A DNA stretch of 64,000 bases from Nonomuraea sp. NEAU-A123 (GTDB lineage: Bacteria; Actinomycetota; Actinomycetes; Streptosporangiales; Streptosporangiaceae), in the NCBI RefSeq assembly GCF_018603905.1, contig NZ_JAHFZZ010000008.1, positions 248,001-312,000 on the forward strand, written 5' to 3'. Below the pieces are notes generated by a model. The model was not told the origin of the DNA, did no database searches, and saw only the letters and a program-made list of their open reading frames with translations. Every line of letters starts with the position of its first letter. The stretch's first letter is position 1. Of the stretch, positions 25,474-33,749 are shown in pieces. The position numbers and the translations under genes were made by a program.

Positions 25474-25587
25474 TCAGTCGTAGGCGCGCAACAGCCGGGC
25501 GCCGTCCAGCAGCCGTGCGCGCGGATCTCTCCAGCGCTCGAACGCATCGCGCCGGCCAAGCTTGACCGCGCCGCGCCGCCACGGCAT
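25474..25587 (-). CDS. Possible 37-residue protein coupled to MerR gene
   Basis: This short frame begins with ATG three bases after the MerR stop (TGATCGATG). It encodes a highly basic, helix-prone peptide with segments RRGAVKLGRRDAFERW and RARLLDGARLLRAYD. Codon use is strongly GC3-biased like real genes nearby. It may be a small coupled protein or the residue of a longer gene. The function is unknown. Confidence 0.4.
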   Translation of the reverse strand: MPWRRGAVKLGRRDAFERWRDPRARLLDGARLLRAYD

Positions 25588-25590
25588 CGA

Positions 25591-26379
25591 TCAGGCGGGC
25601 TCAGCCGGACAGGCGAGGTCGTGCGCCGGCACGTCTCTGCTGGTCATTCGGTTGATCACCCGGTCCGCGAACAGCTGGTTCGCGCGGTGCTGCTGGTCGT
25701 TGAGATTGCGCTCGCCATAGGCGGCGAGCATCGAGGAGACGTCGGCGCCGAACTCGATGTCGGGCCAGTTCTCCAGGAGGGGCTGGTACTGCGTCACCAT
25801 GTCGTCGGCGAGCTGTTCGATGGCCTCCTGCGGGGTGTCCGGGCCGAGCTCGCCGAAGCGCCGGAGCAGCTCTGTGGTGGCCGGGGTGAAGAGGGAATGC
25901 TGCGCCATGGCGTCGGCGAGGGCGGACGTCCCGGTCTCGCCGATCATGTGGGACATCAGGACGATCTGCTCGCGCTCGTGGCGAGCCATGTCGGGGGCGA
26001 TGTCGGCGACGGCGCTGAGGGTGGGTCCGTAGGCGGCCATTCCCGGCGGCAGGTCGGGCATCGCGCCGTGGCGGCGGAGCCGGGCGATGCCCTCCCGCCG
26101 TTCGGTGAGCCGCTCGATCTCGGCGGCCAGCTGCCGGTCCAGTTCATCGAGCAGCGCCTCGGTGGCCTGCGGTTCGTCGAGCACGTCCGGGAGCGCGGCG
26201 AGCGGGAGGCCGAGCTCGGTCAGGCGGGTGATCCGCAGCAGCCGGACCAGGTGACGTACGTCGTAGTCGCGGTAGCCGTTGACCGAGCGCTCGGGTTCTT
26301 CAAGGAGCCCGATCTGAAGGTAGTGCCGCACGGTGCGGATGGTGACGCCGGCGAGTGCGGCCAGTTCACTGCTGCGCAA
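25591..26379 (-). CDS. MerR-family transcriptional regulator
   Basis: This 262-residue regulator has an N-terminal MerR winged helix (SSELAALAGVTIRTVRHYL, NGYRDYDVRHLVRLLRI), a dimerisation helix and a long C-terminal domain (about residues 120-260). The latter is unlike the short metal-binding MerR type and probably senses a small molecule. The start is TTG at 26379, supported by GAAGGAGA seven bases upstream; the frame upstream is Pro/Arg-rich and lacks a ribosome site. Inverted repeats for control may lie at 26563-26594. Confidence 0.87.
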   Translation of the reverse strand: MRSSELAALAGVTIRTVRHYLQIGLLEEPERSVNGYRDYDVRHLVRLLRITRLTELGLPLAALPDVLDEPQATEALLDELDRQLAAEIERLTERREGIARLRRHGAMPDLPPGMAAYGPTLSAVADIAPDMARHEREQIVLMSHMIGETGTSALADAMAQHSLFTPATTELLRRFGELGPDTPQEAIEQLADDMVTQYQPLLENWPDIEFGADVSSMLAAYGERNLNDQQHRANQLFADRVINRMTSRDVPAHDLACPAEPA

Positions 26380-26562
26380 CGGTCTTCTCCTTCGGTTTCG
26401 CTCCGGTCGGTGCGCGGGACGCGACGACGGTGACGGCGAACTCGGTCGCGGGTCGACAGCGGCGGGGGCGATGCGCGTATGCCGACGGCCGGGCGTACGC
26501 ACACCATATGGTCGATTACAGCCGTCGCGGCGCCCGTCCGGCAGTGCGGCTCGTCATAACCT

Positions 26563-26594
26563 CGTCATGACATTTAACAGGAGAAGTCATGACG
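26563..26594. repeat. Perfect 9-bp inverted repeat (possible operator)
   Basis: CGTCATGAC and GTCATGACG are separated by 14 bases in the 350-base gap upstream of the MerR gene. It could be an operator or a hairpin. No gene in this gap is intact. Confidence 0.45.
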
Positions 26595-26599
26595 TGGCT

Positions 26600-26706
26600 C
26601 GCTGGTGACACCACGGAGCGATCTGGCAGCACGGCCAATGTCACCGACGGCCTCGACCACGGCGCCGGCGTAGTCCGCCAGGGTCTTCGACTCGTCACCA
26701 CCCGGA
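26600..26706 (-). pseudogene. Fragment of an alpha/beta hydrolase gene
   Basis: On the minus strand a roughly 30-codon stretch reads DESKTLADYAGAVVEAVGD, the conserved helix just before the nucleophile strand in many alpha/beta-hydrolases. No start, nucleophile elbow or C-terminal part is present. It looks like a decayed remnant. Confidence 0.35.
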
Positions 26707-26729
26707 AGGCTGACGCGGCATGGTGCCGG

Positions 26730-27380
26730 TCAATAGATATGCGCATCCTCGCCGTCGATGACGAGTGCCTGCCCGTCGCGCAGAGTGCGGTGTGCGATGC
26801 CGTCTGCGTCGTAGTTGGCCGCGACGACACCCAGGGCCTGCGACTCAGGGTGGCCCGGGGAGTCGATGTGTGGCACTACCGCGTAGTCGAGGATGCCCAG
26901 CCCATCCCAGATCACCGGCTCGCCGTAGGTCGCGGGGACGACGTTCGGGTCGTCGCAGTGCTCCAGTCCGCGCAGGTTCGGAGCCAGCACGCAGGCGCCG
27001 GCGCTGTATCCGGCGTAGACCACTGCGTCCCGTCGGATCAAGGCTGTCAGTGCGGTGTCGGCACCACTGCGGGCGAGCGCGTAACGCAGCATGAACACAT
27101 TTCCGCCGCGTACCCAGACCATGGGAAAGCGGGCCAGCACGGCCGCGACGGCTTGGTGAGGCTGGTCGAAGAACGTGCGCAGGTCAAGCTCGGTTGGCCG
27201 CAGCCCCAGCGCGGTGAGCGCGCTGGTCTCACGCTCAACCCCAGATGTGCGTTCGTCTTGGGGCTGGGCGTCCGTGGCGTTGGCGATCACGGCGACTTCG
27301 GCCGAACCCTGCCTGCCCAGCAGTGCAAGCAACTGGTCTGGACGATCGCCTATCCGGAAGGAGGAGAGATACATGCGCAT
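26730..27380 (-). CDS. Peptidase S51 (dipeptidase E-like)
   Basis: This 216-residue class I glutamine amidotransferase-fold serine peptidase has the nucleophile in VVYAGYSAGACVL. Upstream are the glycine motif VWVRGGNVFML and the downstream histidine region VPHIDSPGHPE. The family cleaves Asp-X dipeptides or cyanophycin-like peptides; the specificity here is unknown. It starts at GTG or ATG near 27380 and is a single-gene unit. Confidence 0.85.
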   Translation of the reverse strand: MRMYLSSFRIGDRPDQLLALLGRQGSAEVAVIANATDAQPQDERTSGVERETSALTALGLRPTELDLRTFFDQPHQAVAAVLARFPMVWVRGGNVFMLRYALARSGADTALTALIRRDAVVYAGYSAGACVLAPNLRGLEHCDDPNVVPATYGEPVIWDGLGILDYAVVPHIDSPGHPESQALGVVAANYDADGIAHRTLRDGQALVIDGEDAHIY

Positions 27381-27670
27381 CGAAGGACCTTAGTCGGTGG
27401 GTGCTCTCAACCTGTGCTGCGACGGCGGGAGCCGCAGGCAAGGTGCCGCCGCCGGCGCTCCGGCCTGTTAGCAGACGGTTTGGGTGGGGTCGCGTGTCGG
27501 CTCTGGGGACAGGAAAGGGCTCCTGATAGTCGAGGGAGCCGGCCACCGCGGTGGTGTTCGCCGGGCGCGAGGCCGACGGGCGAATGGAACGACGGCATTA
27601 CCCCCAAGTGACGACTTATTGTGCCACTGTTGCTACACAAAGTGGCATCGAGCGGAAGGGGGACACTCCA

Positions 27671-27865
27671 GTGCCCTTCGATGACATCGACAGGATGCGC
27701 AAGAACCAACGAGATTACGAGCACCAGCAGATGATCCGGAGGACGACCGAAAGGTCCGACAGAGGAGACGGCCCGACCTCGTGGGAGGATATGGGCGCGT
27801 TTGGGGTCATAGTCTCAATCGTGGGCATCATAGCTCTCCTGATCATTATGGCGAGCCATCGGTAA
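27671..27865 (+). CDS. Small single-span membrane protein
   Basis: This 64-residue protein has a charged N-terminal half (DDIDRMRKNQRDYEHQQM) and one C-terminal membrane span (GVIVSIVGIIALLIIMASHR). The GTG at 27671 follows AAGGGGG by about nine bases, which favours it over the earlier in-frame start at 27551. No family is recognised. Confidence 0.6.
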   Translation: MPFDDIDRMRKNQRDYEHQQMIRRTTERSDRGDGPTSWEDMGAFGVIVSIVGIIALLIIMASHR

Positions 27866-27968
27866 GCGCTGGCGGCCACGATCCCGCAGACCCTCCCCGA
27901 ATCAGCTACATCAAGCGCGAAACGCAGAACCGCGGCCATACCGCCATCCAGCCCCTAGGCTGCCGCAA

Positions 27969-28196
27969 ATGGACGACGCCCAGCCCAGCACCTCAGCCGA
28001 ACGGCTAAGCGTGGGCCTCATCAACGAGGTACGCGATCAGGAAGCGGTCCGTGGCACATCGGTAGCCAGCGCCGGAAAACCCCTGGCCGTAAGCCGTGAG
28101 CGAGCTGGACGTCATCGGTCGGCGTCCGTACACCAAGGCGCCAGAACGCGCTCATTGTCCACGCTTCCTGCCCTCACAACTGGAGCACAGCGATGA
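27969..28196 (+). CDS. Possible small protein coupled to methyltransferase
   Basis: A 75-codon frame overlaps the methyltransferase start by four bases (ATGA). The first 40 codons (SAERLSVGLINEVRDQEAV) have good codon bias, but the rest does not, and no ribosome site precedes the ATG. It does not resemble an FxLD lanthipeptide precursor: it has no F-x-L-D leader and no Cys-rich core. It may be a frameshifted relic. The remainder of 27866-28192 shows nothing else. Confidence 0.3.
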   Translation: MDDAQPSTSAERLSVGLINEVRDQEAVRGTSVASAGKPLAVSRERAGRHRSASVHQGARTRSLSTLPALTTGAQR

Positions 28197-29410
28197 GCGC
28201 GGGCATCGTTTCCGAAGAGTCGCTGCGCGCGGCCATGGTCGACCGTCTGTGGGAGCTCGGAGCGATCCGCAGAGACGAAGTCGCCGCGGCGTTCTCTCGT
28301 GTGCCCCGGCATGTGTTCGCGCCCGAGGCTACGCCGGAGGAAGCCTACGACGCGGAAGCCGTCGTCCGGACGAAATGGGCCGCCGACGGGACCGCGATCA
28401 GCTCCGTGTCAGCGCCACAGATCCAAGCGCGGATGGTGGAGCAGGCCGGCATCACGCGTGGCATGCGCGTGCTCGAGGTCGGCTCCGGCGGCTACAACGC
28501 AGCGGTAATCGCCGAACTTGTCGGGTCGGAAGGCCACGTCACCACCGTCGATATCGACGCCGACATCACCGACCGCGCCCGCCGGTTGCTGAACGAGACC
28601 GGGTACTCCACCGTCCACGTCGTGCTCGGCGACGGCGAACTCGGCTGTCCCGCATCTGCGCCCTTCGACGCGATCGTGGTTACCGTCGAGGCCGCGGACA
28701 TCCCGCCCGCGTGGATCGATCAGCTCATCGAAGGAGGAACGCTCACGGCGCCACTGCGGGTCCGGGGCCTCACCCGCTCGATCGGCTTCACCAAGACCGG
28801 CGATCGGCTGGAAAGCACGTCGAAGGAGTTGTGCGGCTTCGTGCCGATGCAGGGAGCCGGCGCGCGGCCACGCCTTTGGGTGCCGCTCCGGGATGGGAAA
28901 GTGCGGCTGCGGTTCGATGAGGACCCCTGCCCGACGGACCCCGAGACACTGGAGCGCGCGTTCGCAGCCGGACAGGCGCACGTTGGGACGGGAGTCACCG
29001 TCCGGCCCAACGAGTCGCTCGACACGCTCCAGACGTGGCTGGCCACCAGCCTCGCTGGCTCCTGCCTGCTGTCCTTCGACAACGAGGACAAGGATCTGGC
29101 CGACGTCTTCGCGGACCCACTCATCCCCTCGATGTGCAACAGCGTTGTCGACGGGGAGAGCTTCGCCTACCTAACGAAGCGGAAACCGCGCGAGGACACC
29201 GTCGAGATCGGCAGCCACGCGTTCGGGCCCGACGCTTCCGCCTTGGCGAACACCTGGGCCGACCTCGTTCGGGCGTGGGACCGCGATCACCGCCACGGGC
29301 CCGGCCCGCGATACACCATCTACCCGGCGGACACCGACCATCAGGTCGCTGACGGGCCTGTGGTGATCAAGCACCACGTCAAGATCGCGATTTCCTGGCC
29401 TTCGCCCTAG
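28193..29410 (+). CDS. Protein-L-isoaspartate methyltransferase-like (FxLD-system type)
   Basis: This 405-residue SAM-dependent methyltransferase has a PCMT-like N-terminal domain: AAFSRVPRHVFAPEATPEEAYDA (family start), SVSAPQIQARMVEQAGI, SAM motif RVLEVGSGGYNAAVIAEL and post-motif VTTVDID. The C-terminal extension of about 200 residues follows the 'methyltransferase, FxLD system' architecture linked to lanthipeptide modification. No FxLD precursor or lantibiotic dehydratase is nearby, so it is an orphan or acts on another protein. GGAG lies seven bases before the ATG. Confidence 0.85.
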   Translation: MSAGIVSEESLRAAMVDRLWELGAIRRDEVAAAFSRVPRHVFAPEATPEEAYDAEAVVRTKWAADGTAISSVSAPQIQARMVEQAGITRGMRVLEVGSGGYNAAVIAELVGSEGHVTTVDIDADITDRARRLLNETGYSTVHVVLGDGELGCPASAPFDAIVVTVEAADIPPAWIDQLIEGGTLTAPLRVRGLTRSIGFTKTGDRLESTSKELCGFVPMQGAGARPRLWVPLRDGKVRLRFDEDPCPTDPETLERAFAAGQAHVGTGVTVRPNESLDTLQTWLATSLAGSCLLSFDNEDKDLADVFADPLIPSMCNSVVDGESFAYLTKRKPREDTVEIGSHAFGPDASALANTWADLVRAWDRDHRHGPGPRYTIYPADTDHQVADGPVVIKHHVKIAISWPSP

Positions 29411-29474
29411 CTAGTGGCCGGTCAAAGACGCCCAGCTGTGCCTGTGATCTGTAGTTGGCGGCTGTGAACGATAG

Positions 29475-30026
29475 GTGGCGGACGTAGGTTGGGTCGGCCT
29501 GTGCAAGGTCACCATGATCGGCTCTGGTGGCGTTGGCGGATTGTGTTGGGCAACTCAGGAGCGCCCCTCCGAACCGGGGCAGGACGCCATCGCCGCGTGC
29601 ACGAGCCTGCTGCTCGCCGCGCGGAAGTGCTCTCCCGTCCTGTCCCGCCTGCTCCTGCGCGAACTCGACCGGCACCTCACCGCGGTCGAGAGCACACCGT
29701 ACGACTCCACGACAGCCCGCGGCGACGCTCTCATCGGCGCGCTGATCCTCACCAACACCCTGTCCGTACCGCAGGCCGCGGACTTCGACCGGGCCGAGCG
29801 CCTGGCCAGCCGCCTGGACGACCTGCTGAAACGGCTGGAGATCACCGACCTTCCGAGCGCGCGTAGGCTTTCTGTCACTGAATCTGGTGAGGGTCTAGCA
29901 CGAACGATCAAAGCATCCGGGCAACAGAAATCCTGGCCTCAGGCGATGCGAAGTCGAGCCGACGTATTAGCGACCGATAGGCCTGATGGCATGATTCGCG
30001 GGTGGATTCGTTGCTGGAAGCGTTGA
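29475..30026 (+). CDS. Hypothetical or partial protein
   Basis: Only the middle (about 29559-29850) looks coding. It is helical and leucine-rich: AACTSLLLAARKCSPVLSR, ELDRHLTAVES, DRAERLASRLDDLLKRL. Both ends have poor codon bias, and the 3' end runs into the next gene. It is probably a fragment of an uncharacterised helical protein. No domain is recognised. Confidence 0.35.
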   Translation: MADVGWVGLCKVTMIGSGGVGGLCWATQERPSEPGQDAIAACTSLLLAARKCSPVLSRLLLRELDRHLTAVESTPYDSTTARGDALIGALILTNTLSVPQAADFDRAERLASRLDDLLKRLEITDLPSARRLSVTESGEGLARTIKASGQQKSWPQAMRSRADVLATDRPDGMIRGWIRCWKR

Positions 30027-31207
30027 TTCAGGTGGATTGGGACGGCCTCGATCATGCCTATGGGCGGGCATCGGATGCGCCCGGGCAGGTTCTGGCGTTG
30101 ATCGGGGACGATCCCCAGGCGCAGAGCGGTGCCGTGGGCTATCTGGATGCTGTGATGCTGCACCAGGGCAGCGTCTATTCCGCGACAGGGCCGTTCGTCA
30201 GGTTCGTGGCAGCGGTTCTGGCTGATCCCGCGACGGACGCGGTCGTTGAGGATGTTCTTCCCTGGGACGCCGAACCTCGTCCGCTCCGGGCAGCGCTGCT
30301 GGAATACCTGGCCCTGTTCGCCGAGGCATGCCGGCTCGAAGTCAGCGACGAGGAACTGCTCAGCGACGCCTACCCCGTCGGCCGCGACGAGGCGGACCTT
30401 CAGCGAATCCGCGAAGCCGCTCGCGCCTGCGAATGGACCCTGGACCCTGACCCGGACACGCGCACGCCGCCGCCCGCTGCCCTGATGGAGGCGGTGAACG
30501 ACACCGAATACCGCAAGGCGATGGAGGCCCGGGATCTGCTCGCCTGCAGACAGGTCGTTCCCGACGTCTATGCCGCGGTGCTCCCATTGATCACCGCTTC
30601 GGAGCCCACCGTTCGGACCCCCGCGATGACCGCGGCCGCATACTGCCTCGACCATGCAGCGCTAAGCGACAGCGCTGCCGCGCTCATCGAACTCATCACC
30701 GACACAGCCGCCATCTCATCCGATCCGAGAGAGCGGGCGACCATCGCCCGACTGCTCGCAATCCTCGGCGAGCTTCCCGAGCCGCTTCTCAACGACCCTC
30801 ATCCCGGAGTTCGCGCCTGCGCAGCCCTGGCGCCCGGTTGCGCCGATGACCCACGCGCCACGAGCGCACTGGTCACCGCCCTCGAGAACCCCCATGAAGC
30901 GGACCACTGGTTCGACCGCCACCTGCCCGGCCAGGAAGGCTGGCTCCACTTCGACCTCGCCCGCGCCCTCGCCGAACGCGCAGACGACCTCGAAACCATC
31001 CTGCCCGCCGCACTCGGCCTGGCTACCCTCTCCTTCACCCTGAACTACGACAACGACCTCGCACCATTCGTGGACCTAGCCTTTCCAGAGCCCCTCACCG
31101 ACCACACAGTGTTGACACCGGCCCAACGCACCTTCCTCGGTGCCCTCCTGGACCACCGACACCTACCGTTTAACGAGGCTCTCTGCCGCCGCCTGCTGGG
31201 CGGCTAG
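30002..31207 (+). CDS. HEAT-repeat-like protein of unknown function
   Basis: This 401-residue, acidic, helix-rich cytoplasmic protein has repeated helical pairs: VYAAVLPLITASEPTVRTPA, AALIELITDTAAISSDPRER and LLNDPHPGVRACAALAPGCA. These resemble HEAT/PBS-lyase-type repeats seen in a common actinobacterial hypothetical family. No enzymatic motif is seen. The start is GTG at 30002, within the 3' end of the preceding doubtful frame. Confidence 0.65.
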   Translation: MDSLLEALIQVDWDGLDHAYGRASDAPGQVLALIGDDPQAQSGAVGYLDAVMLHQGSVYSATGPFVRFVAAVLADPATDAVVEDVLPWDAEPRPLRAALLEYLALFAEACRLEVSDEELLSDAYPVGRDEADLQRIREAARACEWTLDPDPDTRTPPPAALMEAVNDTEYRKAMEARDLLACRQVVPDVYAAVLPLITASEPTVRTPAMTAAAYCLDHAALSDSAAALIELITDTAAISSDPRERATIARLLAILGELPEPLLNDPHPGVRACAALAPGCADDPRATSALVTALENPHEADHWFDRHLPGQEGWLHFDLARALAERADDLETILPAALGLATLSFTLNYDNDLAPFVDLAFPEPLTDHTVLTPAQRTFLGALLDHRHLPFNEALCRRLLGG

Positions 31208-31352
31208 TCCAAGCCCTCACCGGGGGTCGCACGAACCCAGCGGTTCCCGGCCAAGCAGGTGACAACAAGCCTGCCTATGTGACAACTACCGCGCTTCGGC
31301 TCAGCTCCCCCACCAACTGACCAATTCCCCTTCGGTGCCGACCATCGATCAC

Positions 31353-31411
31353 AACCGCCATCTATCGATTACAGACACACCATCTGCGACTCTCAGTTAT
31401 AGATGGCGGTT
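31353..31411. repeat. 13-bp perfect inverted repeat
   Basis: AACCGCCATCTAT and ATAGATGGCGGTT are separated by 33 bases in the 410-base gap 31208-31617. Related words (ATAGGTGGCGG and GTTGGCGGCTG) occur at 29452-29482, and the second recurs at 31423. This could be a regulatory site or element end. The rest of the gap has no gene. Confidence 0.55.
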
Positions 31412-31617
31412 CCCAGGTTTTGTTGGCGGCTGGGCAGCAGAGGTCATGATCAGACAGCCCCAGGACCAGGGCGTTTTCCGTGTGGAACACGTCGGTCTGG
31501 TGGCCTGCCCCCAGTCGGCCAACAGTGGTGGGGTCAGAATGGGAGATGAGGGCGATGGCGCCCCATCCTGGAGCGCCTGGCTCCCCTCGGACGGATCCAT
31601 GGCAGGAGAGGCTCACC

Positions 31618-32208
31618 ATGACTCCGACGCCAGACGCAACCCCATCAGCTCAGCCCGAGCGCCCGGGCATGAGGGATGGGGTGTGCAGCGAGTTCACCGT
31701 CTTTACCAAGATCAAGCCGGGCCACGCGGATGCCCTGCGTGAGGATCTCGCCACGCTCGCCGGCGGGTCATCTGACACGGATGCCCGTGCGGCGCTGCGC
31801 CAGATCGGCACCCTGCACGACGCACGCCACGTGATTTTCGACAACGACACCCGGCACATGTTCGCCAGCGTCTTCGACGGCTCCTGGGACACCTACATCG
31901 ACGACTTCGGCAAGACGGCGATCGGAGGCCGCTTCGACAAGGTCTTCTCGCACGCCGAAGGGTTCCCCGGCATCACCGATCCGAAGATAAAGGACTGGTT
32001 CCTCGCCCAGCAGGCGCCCGCTGGGGTCTTCGTCAGCTCCTATCCCGATCTGACCGTTCAACAGATCTGGAAGGACCAACGCGTGAACGAGGCATTCCAG
32101 GCGGTGCTGGACACACCCGAGTTCCGGGCGGCGCTGGACAACCCGGCGAACGCCGAGTTGCTGGCCACGCCGGCCTTCCAGAAGCTGATGGAGGAAGCCG
32201 CAGGCTAG
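31618..32208 (+). CDS. Hypothetical protein, first gene of peroxidase operon
   Basis: This 196-residue soluble protein has two parts: a possible ferredoxin-like fold at about 20-135 (CSEFTVFTKIKPGHADALRE, HMFASVFDGSWDTYIDDF) and a helical C-terminus. The N-terminal alternation resembles DyP/ABM-type dimeric barrels, but no heme or catalytic motif is seen. The start at ATG 31618 follows AGGAGAGG. It precedes DyP peroxidase and catalase-like genes in the same direction, so it is probably part of an oxidative or decolourising pathway (inference). Confidence 0.65.
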   Translation: MTPTPDATPSAQPERPGMRDGVCSEFTVFTKIKPGHADALREDLATLAGGSSDTDARAALRQIGTLHDARHVIFDNDTRHMFASVFDGSWDTYIDDFGKTAIGGRFDKVFSHAEGFPGITDPKIKDWFLAQQAPAGVFVSSYPDLTVQQIWKDQRVNEAFQAVLDTPEFRAALDNPANAELLATPAFQKLMEEAAG

Positions 32209-32391
32209 AACCCTTAGGACAACCAACCCCTAAGGCCGAGCCGACGTCGCAGCGGGGGGCGACGCGGGCAGCCGCCGAAGCGCACAATGCCGCGGCGGTG
32301 AGCCCCAGCGCGTCACGGACCGCGGTGGCGGGCGCGAGCCGGCCGACGCGGGGTTGTCCAGCTGAAGACCGATGCGGAGGCACAAGCGATC

Positions 32392-33744
32392 ATGAACGCG
32401 GGGGCAAGCACGGGCGGAGCCGGCGTGCGCATCGAGATCGACGACATCCAAAGCGGGGCATTGCATCCACGGCCTGCACCGTACGTGGGAAGGTTCATCT
32501 TCCTCCGTGTAGCTGACCGCCACGCAGGGCGTTCGCTGCTGCGGCGGCTGCTCCCGGCGATCGAGGGTGGTTTGCCCAGCGTGGACCCGAGCCAGGATGC
32601 CTGGGTTGCGGTGGCGTTCACCTACCAGGGACTGCGGGCCATGGGGGTGCCGCAGGAGTCGCTGGACAGCTTTCCGCGGGCGTTTCGCCAGGGCATGGCA
32701 GCACGTGCGGACCTGATCGGTGACCTGGGTGAGAGTGCCCCGGCCCACTGGGAGCCACCGTTCGGAACAGGCGATGTGCATATCGCGTTGAGTGCCCTCT
32801 CGCCCGATGCGGCGCGGCTGGACAAGGCTCTGGAGCGAGCCCGCATCGCGTACCAGGACACGCCTGGTGTCCAGGTGATCTGGCAGCAGGAGGTCCACCA
32901 GCTCCCGACCGGGCGTACCACCTTCGGCTTCCGCGACGGCATCAGCCATCCGAACATCGAGGGCCTCGGGCTGCCCGGCTCCAACCCCCAGGAAACCCCC
33001 ATCAAAGCCGGCGAGTTCATCCTCGGCTACCCCGACGAAACCGGCAATCTGCCACCCATGCCCAGCCCCGATGTGCTGGGGCGCAACGGGACCTACGTAG
33101 CCGTACGCAAGATTCACACCAAGGTGGCGGCCTGGCGCCAGTACCTGCGTGCGAACACCGCCAGCGCCCAGGAAGAGGCGCTCCTGGCGGCGAAGATGGT
33201 CGGGCGCTGGCCCAGCGGGGCGCCGTTGACGCTGACCCCGGACCACGACGACGCGGCGCTGGGCGCCGATCCGCACCGCAACAACGACTTCATGTACCGG
33301 GCGAACGACGATCGCGGCTTCCGGTGCCCCGCTGGTGCGCACATCCGGCGTACCAACCCCCGCGATGCCACCATCATCGGCGACGCACGGATGCACCGCC
33401 TCATCCGCCGCGGCACCAGCTACGGCCCGCCGCTGCCAGAGGGCGTACTGGAAGACGACGGCGCCGACCGGGGACTGGTCGGAGTCTTCATCGGAGCAAA
33501 TCTCGAACGACAGTTTGAATTCATCAAGGCCGAGTGGGTCAACGACGGCAACTTCATCGGCTTCCCCGGCGAGAAGGACCCGGTAGCCGGGCATCACGGC
33601 GGAACCGGCAGCGCCACCATCCCGGAGAAGCCGATCCGGCGCCGCCTGCAGAACCTGCCCAGCTTCGTGGTCACCCGAGGCGGCGAGTACTGCTTCCTTC
33701 CGGGTCTGCGCGCCCTGCGCTGGCTGGCCGAACTGGAGGACTGA
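32392..33744 (+). CDS. Dye-decolorizing (DyP-type) heme peroxidase
   Basis: This 450-residue DyP-type peroxidase has the family motif GFRDGISHP with its distal Asp. AGAHIRRTNPRD follows in the heme-binding half (proximal His), as does FIGANLERQFEFIKAEWVND. No TAT signal is seen, so it is probably cytoplasmic. DyPs oxidise dyes, phenolics or porphyrins using peroxide. The stop is five bases before the catalase-like start, indicating an operon. Confidence 0.93.
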   Translation: MNAGASTGGAGVRIEIDDIQSGALHPRPAPYVGRFIFLRVADRHAGRSLLRRLLPAIEGGLPSVDPSQDAWVAVAFTYQGLRAMGVPQESLDSFPRAFRQGMAARADLIGDLGESAPAHWEPPFGTGDVHIALSALSPDAARLDKALERARIAYQDTPGVQVIWQQEVHQLPTGRTTFGFRDGISHPNIEGLGLPGSNPQETPIKAGEFILGYPDETGNLPPMPSPDVLGRNGTYVAVRKIHTKVAAWRQYLRANTASAQEEALLAAKMVGRWPSGAPLTLTPDHDDAALGADPHRNNDFMYRANDDRGFRCPAGAHIRRTNPRDATIIGDARMHRLIRRGTSYGPPLPEGVLEDDGADRGLVGVFIGANLERQFEFIKAEWVNDGNFIGFPGEKDPVAGHHGGTGSATIPEKPIRRRLQNLPSFVVTRGGEYCFLPGLRALRWLAELED

Positions 33745-33749
33745 GGACC

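Noticed and set aside
27969..28196. FxLD lanthipeptide precursor before the methyltransferase
   Set aside because: The frame has no FxLD leader and no Cys/Ser/Thr-rich core.
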